DNA from: an uncultured Phascolarctobacterium sp.
Lineage (GTDB): Bacteria > Bacillota > Negativicutes > Acidaminococcales > Acidaminococcaceae
Assembly: GCA_900552855.1 (NCBI GenBank)
Contig: USBG01000068.1
Location: 1-8,260, forward strand
Direction: 5' to 3'
DNA length: 8,260 bases
The translations under genes and the position numbers were made by a program. Under the pieces are notes generated by a model. That model was given only the letters and a program-made list of their open reading frames with translations, searched no databases and had not been told where the DNA came from. This document shows, one piece after another, positions 1 through 6,672 of this stretch. How positions within the stretch are numbered: the first letter of the stretch is position 1; every line of letters begins with the position of its first letter.

Positions 1-2352
1 GATAACATTTACATGGTAAATGTAACGTACAACGTCGTCCTGAATAGCTTCATTCATAGCCTCAAACATATCATATGCTTCAAACTTGTATTCAACCAAC
101 GGGTCCTTTTGACCATAAGCACGAAGACCTACGCCTTCACGAAGCATATCCATAGCATCCAGGTGCTCCATCCAGTGATTGTCTACAACCTTCAGCATAA
201 CCAGGTTTTCCAGCTCACGCATCAGCTCAGAGCCAATAGCAGCCTCACGCTGCTGATAAGTCTCCTCTGCTACCTTATGCAGGTATTCATCCAGCTCTTC
301 ACGGCTCAGATTTTGCAGATAATCAACAGTCAGCAGGCCACGAGGAGCAAAGAACTCCTCTGCATAATTGATCAGGGCATTTAAGTCCCAATCCTCAGAG
401 TAAACCTCAGGGGGAGCATACATAGCCATGGTACGTTGAACAACCTTCTCAACCATGTCCTTAATGTTGCCACGCAGGTCCTCCTGACGCAAAATTTTCT
501 TACGCTCTGCGTAAATAACCTCACGCTGCTGGTTCATAACATCGTCATACTCCAGTACGTGCTTACGAATGCTGAAGTTGCGTGCTTCAACCTTCTTCTG
601 AGCATTTTCGATGGATTTGGTAACAAGGCTATGCTCAATAGGCTCGTCATCCTCCATGCCCAGCTTATCCATAATACCAGAAATGCTGTCACTGCCAAAG
701 AGACGCATTAAATCGTCCTCTAAGCTCAGGAAGAACTTGGAGGAGCCAGGGTCACCCTGACGTGCGCAGCGGCCACGGAGCTGATTATCAATACGACGGC
801 TTTCGTGACGCTCTGTACCAATGATATGCAAGCCACCAAGCTCGGGCACGCCCTCGCCCAGGGTAATATCAGTACCACGACCTGCCATGTTAGTAGCAAT
901 GGTTACAGCGCCATATTGACCTGCATGAGAAATAATCTCTGCTTCCTTTTCATGATACTTAGCATTAAGCACATTGTGAGGAATGCCACGACGCTTCAGC
1001 ATCGCAGACAGCTCTTCAGATTGTGCAATAGAGGTAGTACCAACCAGTACCGGACGACCAGACTTATGACATTCTTCAATCTCATTAGCTGCAGCCTTGT
1101 ACTTAGCCAGCTTGGTTTTATAGATAACGTCAGGATAATCCACACGAATCAAGGGTTTATTGGTGGGAATTACCACAACGCTTAGGTTGTAAATTTTTTG
1201 GAACTCCTGCTCCTCAGTCTTAGCTGTACCAGTCATACCAGCCAGCTTATTGTACATACGGAAGTAGTTCTGGAAGGTTACGGTTGCTAGAGTTTGGCTT
1301 TCACGTTCAACCTTAACGCCTTCCTTAGCCTCAATAGCCTGATGCAGACCCTCGGAGAAGCGACGGCCAAACATTAAACGACCAGTAAATTCATCAACGA
1401 TAATAACCTGACCATCCTTAACAACATAGTCACGGTCACGATGCATCAAAGCCTTAGCCTTCAAAGCACACATCAGCTGGTGAGAATAGTCCACGCCATG
1501 CTCATTATCATAAAGATTGCCAATGCCCAGCATTTTTTCAGCCTTAGCAATACCTACCTCAGTAGGAGCAACCTGTCTTTGCTTTTCATCAACTGTATAG
1601 TCTTCACCCTCGCTCATGGTAGCAACTACACCAGCCAAAACTCTATACAAATCAGTAGATTTTTCGCCAGGGCCAGAAATAATAAGCGGAGTACGAGCCT
1701 CGTCGATTAAAATACTGTCAACCTCATCGACGATACAATAGTTAAGCTCTCTTTGAACCATCTGGTCCTCGCTAACAACCATGTTATCACGCAGATAGTC
1801 AAAGCCAAACTCATTATTGGTACCATAGGTAATATCTGCAGCATAAGCAGCACGACGAGATACAAAGTCCATATCATGAACGACCAAACCAACGGACAAG
1901 CCCAAGGCTTTATAAATACGACCCATGTCCTCACTGTCACGACGAGCCAGATAATCATTGACAGTAACAACGTGAACGCCTTTACCAGTCAACGCATTCA
2001 AATATGTAGGCAGAGTTGCAACCAAAGTTTTACCTTCACCGGTACGCATCTCTGCAATCTTGCCACGGTGCAGAACAACACCGCCAATCATTTGTACATC
2101 AAAATGGCGCATGCCAGTTACACGTTTGGATGCCTCACGTACAACAGCAAATGCCTCAGGCAAAATATCATCAAGGGTTTCGCCCTTTTGCAGACGAACC
2201 TTGAACTCCATAGTCTTAGCAGCCAGATTAGCGGAGCTTAAGCTTTCCATGCTTTTTTCCAGGCTATTAATCTTATCGACAATAGTGCGAATTTGCTTCA
2301 ATTCTTTTTCATTGGGATCACCAAAAATTTTCTTTAAAATGCCTTCGAGCAA
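1..2352 (-). CDS. secA: SecA preprotein translocase ATPase (3' end cut by window edge)
   Basis: SecA is the cytoplasmic ATPase that drives unfolded preproteins through the SecYEG channel. The 784 codons seen carry the family motifs. Walker A is MRTGEGKT at residues 102-109 (K108, the same number as in E. coli). The Walker B/DEAD-like motif is VDEVDS from residue 208, and the helicase segment NMAGRGTDI starts at about residue 488. TERHESRRIDNQLRGR follows, and the helical scaffold ends with HWMEHLDAMDMLREG and LRAYGQKDP. Only the C-terminal linker and possible zinc-binding tail are missing, since relatives run to about 800-850 residues. I chose the TTG start at 2352 because AAGGAG (2361-2366) lies 8 nt upstream; the in-frame GTG at 2361 overlaps that site. 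One oddity is that motif VI reads RGRCARQGD where RGR(S/A)GRQGD is usual. The hpf-secA order is typical of Bacillota. Confidence 0.97.
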   Translation of the reverse strand, partial: MLEGILKKIFGDPNEKELKQIRTIVDKINSLEKSMESLSSANLAAKTMEFKVRLQKGETLDDILPEAFAVVREASKRVTGMRHFDVQMIGGVVLHRGKIAEMRTGEGKTLVATLPTYLNALTGKGVHVVTVNDYLARRDSEDMGRIYKALGLSVGLVVHDMDFVSRRAAYAADITYGTNNEFGFDYLRDNMVVSEDQMVQRELNYCIVDEVDSILIDEARTPLIISGPGEKSTDLYRVLAGVVATMSEGEDYTVDEKQRQVAPTEVGIAKAEKMLGIGNLYDNEHGVDYSHQLMCALKAKALMHRDRDYVVKDGQVIIVDEFTGRLMFGRRFSEGLHQAIEAKEGVKVERESQTLATVTFQNYFRMYNKLAGMTGTAKTEEQEFQKIYNLSVVVIPTNKPLIRVDYPDVIYKTKLAKYKAAANEIEECHKSGRPVLVGTTSIAQSEELSAMLKRRGIPHNVLNAKYHEKEAEIISHAGQYGAVTIATNMAGRGTDITLGEGVPELGGLHIIGTERHESRRIDNQLRGRCARQGDPGSSKFFLSLEDDLMRLFGSDSISGIMDKLGMEDDEPIEHSLVTKSIENAQKKVEARNFSIRKHVLEYDDVMNQQREVIYAERKKILRQEDLRGNIKDMVEKVVQRTMAMYAPPEVYSEDWDLNALINYAEEFFAPRGLLTVDYLQNLSREELDEYLHKVAEETYQQREAAIGSELMRELENLVMLKVVDNHWMEHLDAMDMLREGVGLRAYGQKDPLVEYKFEAYDMFEAMNEAIQDDVVRYIYHVNVI

Positions 2353-2360
2353 AACGATCA

Positions 2361-2366
2361 CTCCTT
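2361..2366 (-). promoter_or_regulatory. secA ribosome binding site (decides a TTG start)
   Basis: On the minus strand AAGGAG lies 8 nt before TTG at 2352. The upstream in-frame GTG shares a base with this site and so cannot be the start that uses it. With TTG as residue 1, the Walker A lysine falls at 108, as in E. coli SecA. Confidence 0.75.
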
Positions 2367-2404
2367 AATTTTGTGGTGTACAAAAAACAATACACCTAGC
2401 ATAA

Positions 2405-2433
2405 ATTATATCAGACTCTATCTCAAAAAGCAA
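2405..2433 (-). promoter_or_regulatory. Probable secA promoter (extended -10)
   Basis: On the minus strand a consensus TATAAT (2405-2410) is preceded by TGA, giving an extended -10 (TGnTATAAT). A weak -35 TTGCTT (2428-2433) lies 17 bp upstream and overlaps the tail of the hpf terminator. The predicted start near 2398 gives a leader of about 46 nt. This suggests secA is transcribed on its own rather than only by read-through from hpf. Confidence 0.65.
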
Positions 2434-2462
2434 AAAGCACAGGAAGAAATCCTGTGCTTTTT
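2432..2462 (-). terminator. Intrinsic terminator after hpf
   Basis: A perfect 13-bp stem (2432-2444 with 2450-2462) closes a 5-nt loop. On the minus strand its outer arm is a T run followed by a second T run after GC. It begins 26 nt after the hpf stop. The outer A/T pairs make the hairpin nearly symmetrical, so it could also stop transcription from the plus strand. Confidence 0.85.
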
Positions 2463-2487
2463 TTGTGAAAAATTTAGGTTAAATTAA

Positions 2488-3018
2488 TTATTTTAATTCG
2501 GGGGACAGAAGACCATATTTACCATCTTTGCGACGATATACCACATTAGTGCTGTCCAGGTCAGGATCGAAGAATACGAAGAAGTCATGGTTCAGAAGAT
2601 TCATCTGCATGATTGCCTCTTCAACGCTCATAGGACGAAGAACAAACTTCTTGTTTTTAACAACTTCAAATTCGTCATCGCGAGCTTCCTCAACTACAGG
2701 AACAGGAGTAGGATCTACAAAGTTGCTATATTTTCTCTTCATCAGACGAGTTTTATATTTATGAACCTGACGTTCAATCTTCTCTACTACCAAATCGATG
2801 GAGGAGTACATATCCTTAGTATTCTCTTGCGCTCTCAGTAAGATGCCACTCGCCGGAACAGTAATTTCAACGATGTGGTTGCCCTTTTCAACCTTCAACA
2901 CTGCAGAAATATCGCCAACGGTCTTGAACTGTTTGGTAACTTTCGCGATTTTTTTCTCCACATACTCTCTCAGAGCCGGAGTTACTTCAATGTTTCTGCC
3001 TTTTACGTTTACACTCAT
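2488..3018 (-). CDS. hpf: Long-form ribosome hibernation promoting factor (HPF/RaiA family)
   Basis: This 176-residue protein has the two domains of long HPF. Residues 1 to about 95 form the RaiA-type ribosome-binding domain, starting MSVNVKGRNIEVTPALREYVEKK and including the conserved DMYSSID...KIERQVHKYK helix. A linker rich in acidic residues and prolines follows. The C-terminal dimerisation domain covers about residues 121-176 and contains MSVEEAIMQMNLLNHDFFVF and a GKYGLLSPE-type end. Long HPF dimerises 70S ribosomes into inactive 100S particles in stationary phase or stress; this is family knowledge. The start at 3018 is supported by AAGGAGGC (3026-3033) 7 nt upstream. An ATG at 3025 is out of frame. 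The gene precedes secA, a common arrangement in Bacillota, but a terminator and a new promoter separate the two. Confidence 0.96.
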   Translation of the reverse strand: MSVNVKGRNIEVTPALREYVEKKIAKVTKQFKTVGDISAVLKVEKGNHIVEITVPASGILLRAQENTKDMYSSIDLVVEKIERQVHKYKTRLMKRKYSNFVDPTPVPVVEEARDDEFEVVKNKKFVLRPMSVEEAIMQMNLLNHDFFVFFDPDLDSTNVVYRRKDGKYGLLSPELK

Positions 3019-3029
3019 GATTCATGCCT

Positions 3030-3044
3030 CCTTGTAAATCAAGG
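3030..3044 (-). promoter_or_regulatory. Small hairpin covering part of the hpf ribosome binding site
   Basis: In the hpf leader CCTTG and CAAGG (3040-3044 and 3030-3034) can form a 5-bp stem around a 5-nt loop, and CAAGG is the first part of the AAGGAGG ribosome binding site. Just upstream, AGGA-GAAA-TCCT (3048-3059) can form a second short stem with a GNRA-type loop. The stems are short, so a regulatory role is only a possibility. Confidence 0.35.
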
Positions 3045-3101
3045 TTTAGGATTTCTCCTTTGCTTATATAGTTCGCCAAAGGCCCTTTTTCTCCTGCAAA
3101 T

Positions 3102-3129
3102 TTTATACTTTCCTTTGAATATTTTTAAA
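3102..3129 (-). promoter_or_regulatory. Candidate hpf promoter
   Basis: On the minus strand TATAAA (3102-3107) lies 16 bp downstream of TTTAAA (3124-3129). Start of transcription would be near 3095, giving a leader of about 76 nt. The whole stretch is AT-rich, so chance matches are likely. A sigma-H or stress-type promoter cannot be excluded. Confidence 0.35.
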
Positions 3130-3137
3130 ATCTGTTC

Positions 3138-3154
3138 AAAAGTGTAACACTTTT
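3138..3154. promoter_or_regulatory. Operator-like 17-bp palindrome upstream of hpf
   Basis: AAAAGTGTAACACTTTT is a perfect inverted repeat of 8-bp arms around one central base. It lies just upstream of the candidate hpf -35, where an activator or repressor might bind. I do not recognise the regulator; it matches none of the Fur, PerR, Rex, FNR or CopY consensus patterns I know. Confidence 0.45.
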
Positions 3155-3222
3155 ACCACATAATGACTTATTTCACCAATACGACACAATTAACAAAAGA
3201 CTATCAAGATAATAAATAAACT

Positions 3223-3253
3223 AAAAGCTAACCATTTAATGGCTTCAGCTTTT
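3223..3253. repeat. Imperfect inverted repeat in the hpf upstream spacer
   Basis: AAAAGCT (3223-3229) and AGCTTTT (3247-3253) flank an inner CCAT/ATGG pair, giving a two-part hairpin with a small asymmetric internal loop. On the minus strand it is followed by an AT-rich stretch with scattered T runs, so it could be a second, weaker stop for the transporter operon. The rest of 3155-3292 is AT-rich with no gene visible. Confidence 0.4.
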
Positions 3254-3292
3254 CCTAAATCAGAGAATAAAATTTCCCGCCGCCCATAAAAC

Positions 3293-3322
3293 AAAAAAGG
3301 AGCCACTCCATAGAGCAGCTCC
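3293..3322 (-). terminator. Intrinsic terminator of the amino-acid ABC operon
   Basis: On the minus strand a 10-bp stem (3313-3322 with 3299-3308, two G-U pairs) with a TATG loop is followed directly by six T residues (3298-3293). It starts 17 nt after the stop codon of the ATPase gene and marks the end of the operon. Confidence 0.93.
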
Positions 3323-3338
3323 AATAGTGATTATTAAA

Positions 3339-4070
3339 TTACAGAACCTTGGACAAGAACAGCTTAGTACGTTCTTCCTTAGGATTGCCGAAGATTTCTT
3401 CAGGGTCACCCTCTTCAAGGATGATGCCGCCATCAACAAAGCATACTCTGTCGCCAACCTCACGAGCAAAGCCCATTTCGTGAGTTACAACAGCCATAGT
3501 CATACCTTCCTCGGCCAGGCTCTTCATAACATCAAGTACCTCGTTAACCATCTCAGGATCCAAAGCAGAGGTAGGCTCATCAAAAAGCAGTGCCTTAGGC
3601 TTCATGCACAGGGCACGAGCAATAGCAACACGCTGCTGTTGACCGCCAGAAAGCTGGTCCGGATATGATTTAGCCTTATCCACAAGGCCAACCTTTTTCA
3701 GATACATCATAGCAGTTTCTTCTGCTTCCTTACGAGCAACGCCACGCACCTTCATAGGCGCCAGCACCAGGTTTTCCAAAACGGTCATATGAGGGAACAG
3801 GTTAAAACGTTGGAACACCATGCCAACCTCTTTACGTACCTCGTTAATATTAGCCTCACCATTTAAGGGAATACCATCAAATACAATGCTGCCACTAGTA
3901 GGCTCTTCTAAAAAGTTGATGCAGCGCAGCAAAGTACTTTTACCACTACCAGAGGGGCCGATGATTACGACAACCTCTTTCTCTTTAATGGTCAAATTTA
4001 CACCCTTGAGGACATGAATGTCACCAAAGCTTTTTTTCAAATCAGTAATTTTAATCAATTCTTTTGTCAT
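3339..4070 (-). CDS. glnQ: Polar amino-acid ABC transporter ATPase (GlnQ-like)
   Basis: This 243-residue nucleotide-binding subunit powers import through the permease encoded just upstream. All ABC motifs are intact: Walker A GPSGSGKST at 38-46, Q-loop Gln at 87, signature LSGGQ at 140-144, Walker B ALLFDEP at 160-166 with catalytic Glu165, D-loop SALD at 168-171 and switch His at 197 (VVTHEMGFA). Length and sequence match the GlnQ/HisP/ArtP group (PAAT family), and E. coli GlnQ is the closest relative I can recall. Its ATG overlaps the permease stop in ATGA (4067-4070), with no strong ribosome binding site close by, so translational coupling is likely. The exact amino-acid specificity is not set by this subunit. 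Confidence 0.95.
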   Translation of the reverse strand: MTKELIKITDLKKSFGDIHVLKGVNLTIKEKEVVVIIGPSGSGKSTLLRCINFLEEPTSGSIVFDGIPLNGEANINEVRKEVGMVFQRFNLFPHMTVLENLVLAPMKVRGVARKEAEETAMMYLKKVGLVDKAKSYPDQLSGGQQQRVAIARALCMKPKALLFDEPTSALDPEMVNEVLDVMKSLAEEGMTMAVVTHEMGFAREVGDRVCFVDGGIILEEGDPEEIFGNPKEERTKLFLSKVL

Positions 4071-4723
4071 TTTGTATCAAACCTCTTCTCCAGCAGGCCG
4101 GTGAATCTTGCAACGGCAAAAGTCATAATCAGATAAATAATAGCAACAACCATCCATATTTCCAAAGAAGCATAGGTACGTGCAATTACCAGCTGACCAC
4201 GACGAGTCAGCTCCTCAAAGCCGATAACGGAAACCAAAGAGGAGTCCTTCAGCATAGCAATAAACTCGTTGCCTAAAGGAGGAATGATGCGCTTAAAGGC
4301 TTGGGGCAGGATAATGTAACGCATGGTTTGCCACCAGCTCATACCCAAGCTACGGCCAGCCTCCATTTGACCTTTATCAATGGATTGAATACCGCCACGG
4401 AAAATTTCTGCAATATAAGCACCACTGTTAATGGAGCAAGCAGTTACAGCCGCTAAAAACGGATCAACACGATTACCTGTAAGGCCAGGTAATGCAAAAT
4501 AAACAAGGAAGATTTGAATCAGCAGCGGAGTGCCACGGATAAAATCAACATATACATTTGCAAGATAACGCAGGGGTTTTACCTTGCACAGACGTGCAAT
4601 GCCAAGCATACAGCCTATAACAAGACCCATTGCCACACTAATAGCAGTGATTTGTACAGTAATTGCCGCACCAGCTAAAAGTAATGGTACAGATTCAACC
4701 ATTAATTCTGTGTTTAAATTCAT
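4067..4723 (-). CDS. glnP: Polar amino-acid ABC transporter permease (GlnP/HisM family)
   Basis: This 218-residue inner-membrane subunit has several hydrophobic segments: near residues 10-40, the FIRGTPLLIQIFLVYFALPG region, and the C-terminal EIWMVVAIIYLIMTFAVARF helix. The cytoplasmic EAA loop that docks the ATPase reads EAGRSLGMSWWQTMRYIILP. The conserved INSGAYIAEIFRGGIQSI precedes it. Length and sequence fit E. coli GlnP; with one permease gene, a homodimer is expected. I chose the ATG at 4723 over the one at 4732 because AAGGG lies 9 nt before it, while the upstream ATG abuts that site. It is separated from the preceding binding-protein gene by 236 bp of structured spacer and overlaps the ATPase gene by 4 bp. 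Confidence 0.94.
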   Translation of the reverse strand: MNLNTELMVESVPLLLAGAAITVQITAISVAMGLVIGCMLGIARLCKVKPLRYLANVYVDFIRGTPLLIQIFLVYFALPGLTGNRVDPFLAAVTACSINSGAYIAEIFRGGIQSIDKGQMEAGRSLGMSWWQTMRYIILPQAFKRIIPPLGNEFIAMLKDSSLVSVIGFEELTRRGQLVIARTYASLEIWMVVAIIYLIMTFAVARFTGLLEKRFDTK

Positions 4724-4743
4724 GAAACCCATCCCTTCTTATC

Positions 4744-4759
4744 GGCAGAACTTGCTGCC
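4744..4759. repeat. Short hairpin just before the permease gene
   Basis: GGCAG and CTGCC (5-bp arms, 6-nt loop) lie about 20 nt upstream of the permease start. It has no T run on the minus strand, so it is not a terminator for the operon. It might affect ribosome access or mRNA decay; a role is not shown. Confidence 0.35.
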
Positions 4760-4830
4760 CTTAATTTTTAGGAGGCCTATGGCCAACTACGCAAAGAATG
4801 CAGAAGCATAAAAGCCCTGCAATACCAAAA

Positions 4831-4899
4831 TCCCTAAAACAGGGGACACTTTTCTGAATCGGCAGCAGCCGACTAAACTACTCTCCCCTGCTATAGGGA
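4831..4899. repeat. REP-like folded element inside the operon
   Basis: A 69-bp segment consists of three nested inverted repeats: TCCCTA/TAGGGA (4831-4836, 4894-4899), CAGGGGA/TCCCCTG (4840-4846, 4884-4890) and TCGGC/GCCGA (4859-4863, 4868-4872) around an AGCA loop. The AGGGGACACTTTTCTGA part resembles, from memory, the GGGGAC-type REP repeats linked to REP-associated (RAYT) transposases in Bacillota. No second copy occurs in this window, so repeat status is inferred. It lies between the second binding protein and the permease. As RNA it would form a long interrupted hairpin that could protect the upstream mRNA from 3' exonucleases and lower permease expression. Confidence 0.55.
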
Positions 4900-4903
4900 A
4901 TAA

Positions 4904-4925
4904 GGAGGGACCAAAAAATCCCTCC
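4904..4925 (-). promoter_or_regulatory. Stem-loop after binding-protein gene B
   Basis: A perfect 7-bp stem GGAGGGA/TCCCTCC encloses an 8-nt T-rich loop, 34 nt after the stop of the second lipoprotein gene. The T run lies in the loop rather than after the stem, so it is not a normal terminator. It fits an mRNA-stabilising or attenuating hairpin that sets binding-protein levels above those of the permease. Confidence 0.5.
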
Positions 4926-4959
4926 ATAGATAACCTAATTTATATTTGATACTCCGCAA

Positions 4960-5727
4960 TTATTTTTGTTGAGCACCGAACCATTTGGTGTAAATCTTGT
5001 CAAACTCACCATTCTTTTTCAGCTCAGCCATAGCCTTATTGATTTCAGGTGCCAGCTTGCTGTCTTTTTTCATAGCCATGCCGTATTGTTCAGCATCCAT
5101 TTTTTCGCCAACATATTTAGCATGTTGGTTACCGCCCTGAGCCAGATAATATTCAACTACAGGAGCATCATTGATAACAGCATCAGCACCACCGTTTTTC
5201 AGCTCCATAGAAGCCTCGGCCTGACTATTGAAGGCAGTGATTTGAGCGTCCTTTACGCTTCTAGCCTTTTTCTCGCCAGTAGTACCGATTTGGCAGGCAA
5301 TACGCTTGCCTTCCAGGTCCTTAAGGCTCTTGATATCATTGTTGTTTTTGTCAACCATGATTACAAGACCGGAAGTATAGTACGGCTCAGAGAAGGTGAC
5401 AGATTTCTTACGTTCCTCGGTAATGCTCATACCGGAAACAGCAACATCAATATTATTGGCGTTGAGTGCAGGAATAAGAGCATCAAAGCCCATATTTTGG
5501 ATTTCTACCTTGTAGCCAGCCTGTTTGCCAATAGCGCGGATAAGATCCATGTCGAAGCCAGAAAATTCTGTCTTGCCCTCTTCTTGAAATTCAAAGGGTG
5601 CAAAGGTCGGATTAGTTGCTACACGCAAAACCTTAGCATCACCTTTTGCGGCATCATTACCACCGCAGCCTGCCAGCATAGAGCATGCCAGCATACCCAT
5701 TACGATTCCCTTTAATACTTTATTCAT
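4960..5727 (-). CDS. Amino-acid ABC transporter substrate-binding lipoprotein B (GlnH-like)
   Basis: This 255-residue extracellular receptor delivers a polar amino acid to the permease. It has a lipoprotein signal peptide ending MLAGC (Cys21), then a family-3 solute-binding domain from about residue 32 to the end. Recognisable elements are FAPFEF, GFDMDL, SGMSITEER (Arg106, expected ligand carboxylate contact), YYTSGL, QIGTTG, INDAP (Asp187, expected amino-group contact) and the terminal YTKWFG. I chose the ATG at 5727 because a GAGGGGG site lies 8 nt before it and the signal peptide begins there, rather than the ATG 12 codons upstream. It is about three-quarters identical to the lipoprotein encoded just upstream over the mature part. 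It has Asn39 at the position of E. coli GlnH Asp10, where lipoprotein A has Glu. Specificity is unproven. Confidence 0.94.
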   Translation of the reverse strand: MNKVLKGIVMGMLACSMLAGCGGNDAAKGDAKVLRVATNPTFAPFEFQEEGKTEFSGFDMDLIRAIGKQAGYKVEIQNMGFDALIPALNANNIDVAVSGMSITEERKKSVTFSEPYYTSGLVIMVDKNNNDIKSLKDLEGKRIACQIGTTGEKKARSVKDAQITAFNSQAEASMELKNGGADAVINDAPVVEYYLAQGGNQHAKYVGEKMDAEQYGMAMKKDSKLAPEINKAMAELKKNGEFDKIYTKWFGAQQK

Positions 5728-5776
5728 TTGTGATTCCCCCTCATTTGTCCTCTTTGTTTTCAATATTTTTCTTTAT

Positions 5777-5790
5777 TTTATAATTATAAA
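5777..5790. promoter_or_regulatory. AT palindrome upstream of lipoprotein B
   Basis: TTTATAATTATAAA is a perfect 14-bp palindrome containing a TATAAT on each strand. It could be part of an internal promoter, although no good -35 sits 17 bp upstream. Alternatively it could be the U-rich tail of the neighbouring stem-loop. It slightly resembles a PerR-type box but is three bases shorter. Confidence 0.25.
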
Positions 5791-5822
5791 CGGAGCACTA
5801 AAGTTAAACCATAAGTGCTCCG
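5791..5822 (-). terminator. Stem-loop after binding-protein gene A (probable partial terminator)
   Basis: CGGAGCACT and AGTGCTCCG form a perfect 9-bp stem with a 14-nt loop, 24 nt after the stop of the first lipoprotein gene. On the minus strand it is followed by TTTATAATTATAAA. The U run is short and broken, so partial read-through into the second lipoprotein gene is expected. This is a common way to make binding protein in excess over the membrane parts. Confidence 0.6.
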
Positions 5823-5846
5823 CTAAGAAAGACAATGATTAAATAA

Positions 5847-6623
5847 TTATTTCTTTACTTCGCCAAACCATTTAGCATAAATCTTGTCATATTCGCCGTT
5901 CTTTTTCAGTTCAGCCAATGCTTTGTTGATTTCGCCAGCCAATTTGTCGTTGCCTTTTTTAACAGCCAAACCATATTGCTCAGCTTCCATAACTTCGCCA
6001 ACGGTCATTGCAGTTTTATTGCCGCCTTGAGCCAGATAGTAGCCAACAACAGGGCTATCGTTGATAACAGCGTCAACGCCTTTGTTTTGCAGCTCCAGAG
6101 CAGCTTCAGTATTAGTGTTGTAAGCAGTTACTTGTGCGTCCTTAACGGTTCTTGCTTTGTTTTCGCCAGTGGTACCGATTTGAACTGCAATGCGTTTACC
6201 TTCCAGGTCTTTAATACCCTTAACCTCGGTGTTGTCCTTGTTAACCATAACAATCAAACCGGAAGTATAGTACGGATCAGTGAAGGTAACAGCCTTTTGA
6301 CGTTCTTCGGTAATGCTCATGCCTGCTGCAACCATATCAATATTGCCTGCATTCAGAGCAGGAATCAGAGCATCAAAGCCCATGTTTTGAATTTCTACCT
6401 TATAGCCCATTTGTTTACCAATTGCACGAGCCAGGTCCATATCAAAGCCAGTATATTCCTTGCTGCCTTCTTCTTGGAACTCAAAGGGAGCAAAGGTAGG
6501 TTCAGTACCTACACGCAATACCTTTTCTGCATTTTTATCAGCTTTGTCGCTACCGCCACAACCAGCGGTCAGCATTGCTACTGCTGTAATTACAGCCATC
6601 ATCATAATAACAAGTTTCTTCAT
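5847..6623 (-). CDS. Amino-acid ABC transporter substrate-binding lipoprotein A (GlnH-like)
   Basis: This is a 258-residue receptor and the first gene of the operon. The signal peptide MKKLVIMMMAVITAVAM ends in LTAGC (Cys22, the predicted lipid-modified residue). The family-3 solute-binding domain covers about residues 34-258. Elements seen are FAPFEF, GFDMDL, AGMSITEER (Arg108), YYTSGL, QIGTTG (150-153), INDSP (Asp189) and YAKWFG at the end. The start at 6623 is favoured over an in-frame ATG 9 codons upstream because GGAGGG lies 7 nt before it and the signal peptide starts there. It closely resembles the next gene, indicating a tandem duplication. It has Glu41 where E. coli GlnH has Asp10 and lipoprotein B has Asn. 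Glutamine or a related polar amino acid is the likely ligand, but this is inference. Confidence 0.95.
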   Translation of the reverse strand: MKKLVIMMMAVITAVAMLTAGCGGSDKADKNAEKVLRVGTEPTFAPFEFQEEGSKEYTGFDMDLARAIGKQMGYKVEIQNMGFDALIPALNAGNIDMVAAGMSITEERQKAVTFTDPYYTSGLIVMVNKDNTEVKGIKDLEGKRIAVQIGTTGENKARTVKDAQVTAYNTNTEAALELQNKGVDAVINDSPVVGYYLAQGGNKTAMTVGEVMEAEQYGLAVKKGNDKLAGEINKALAELKKNGEYDKIYAKWFGEVKK

Positions 6624-6672
6624 AATTAATCCCTCCAAAGTCATTTGCAATGCATATTTAAAAGTTGAATAT

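Noticed and set aside
13..2368. Several plus-strand frames opposite secA
   Set aside because: The minus strand encodes a continuous SecA with all motifs; the opposite frames have no recognisable domains or translation signals.
4771..4811. Plus-strand GGAGG followed by a 10-codon frame (MANYAKNAEA)
   Set aside because: The spacing to ATG is only 3 nt, no plus-strand promoter or terminator is seen, and it lies inside the minus-strand operon; likely chance.
4966..6629. Long plus-strand open frames (249 and 217 codons) opposite the two lipoprotein genes
   Set aside because: They are antisense shadows of two paralogous, clearly real genes. They show no family motifs and no convincing ribosome binding sites, and they resemble each other only because the genes do.
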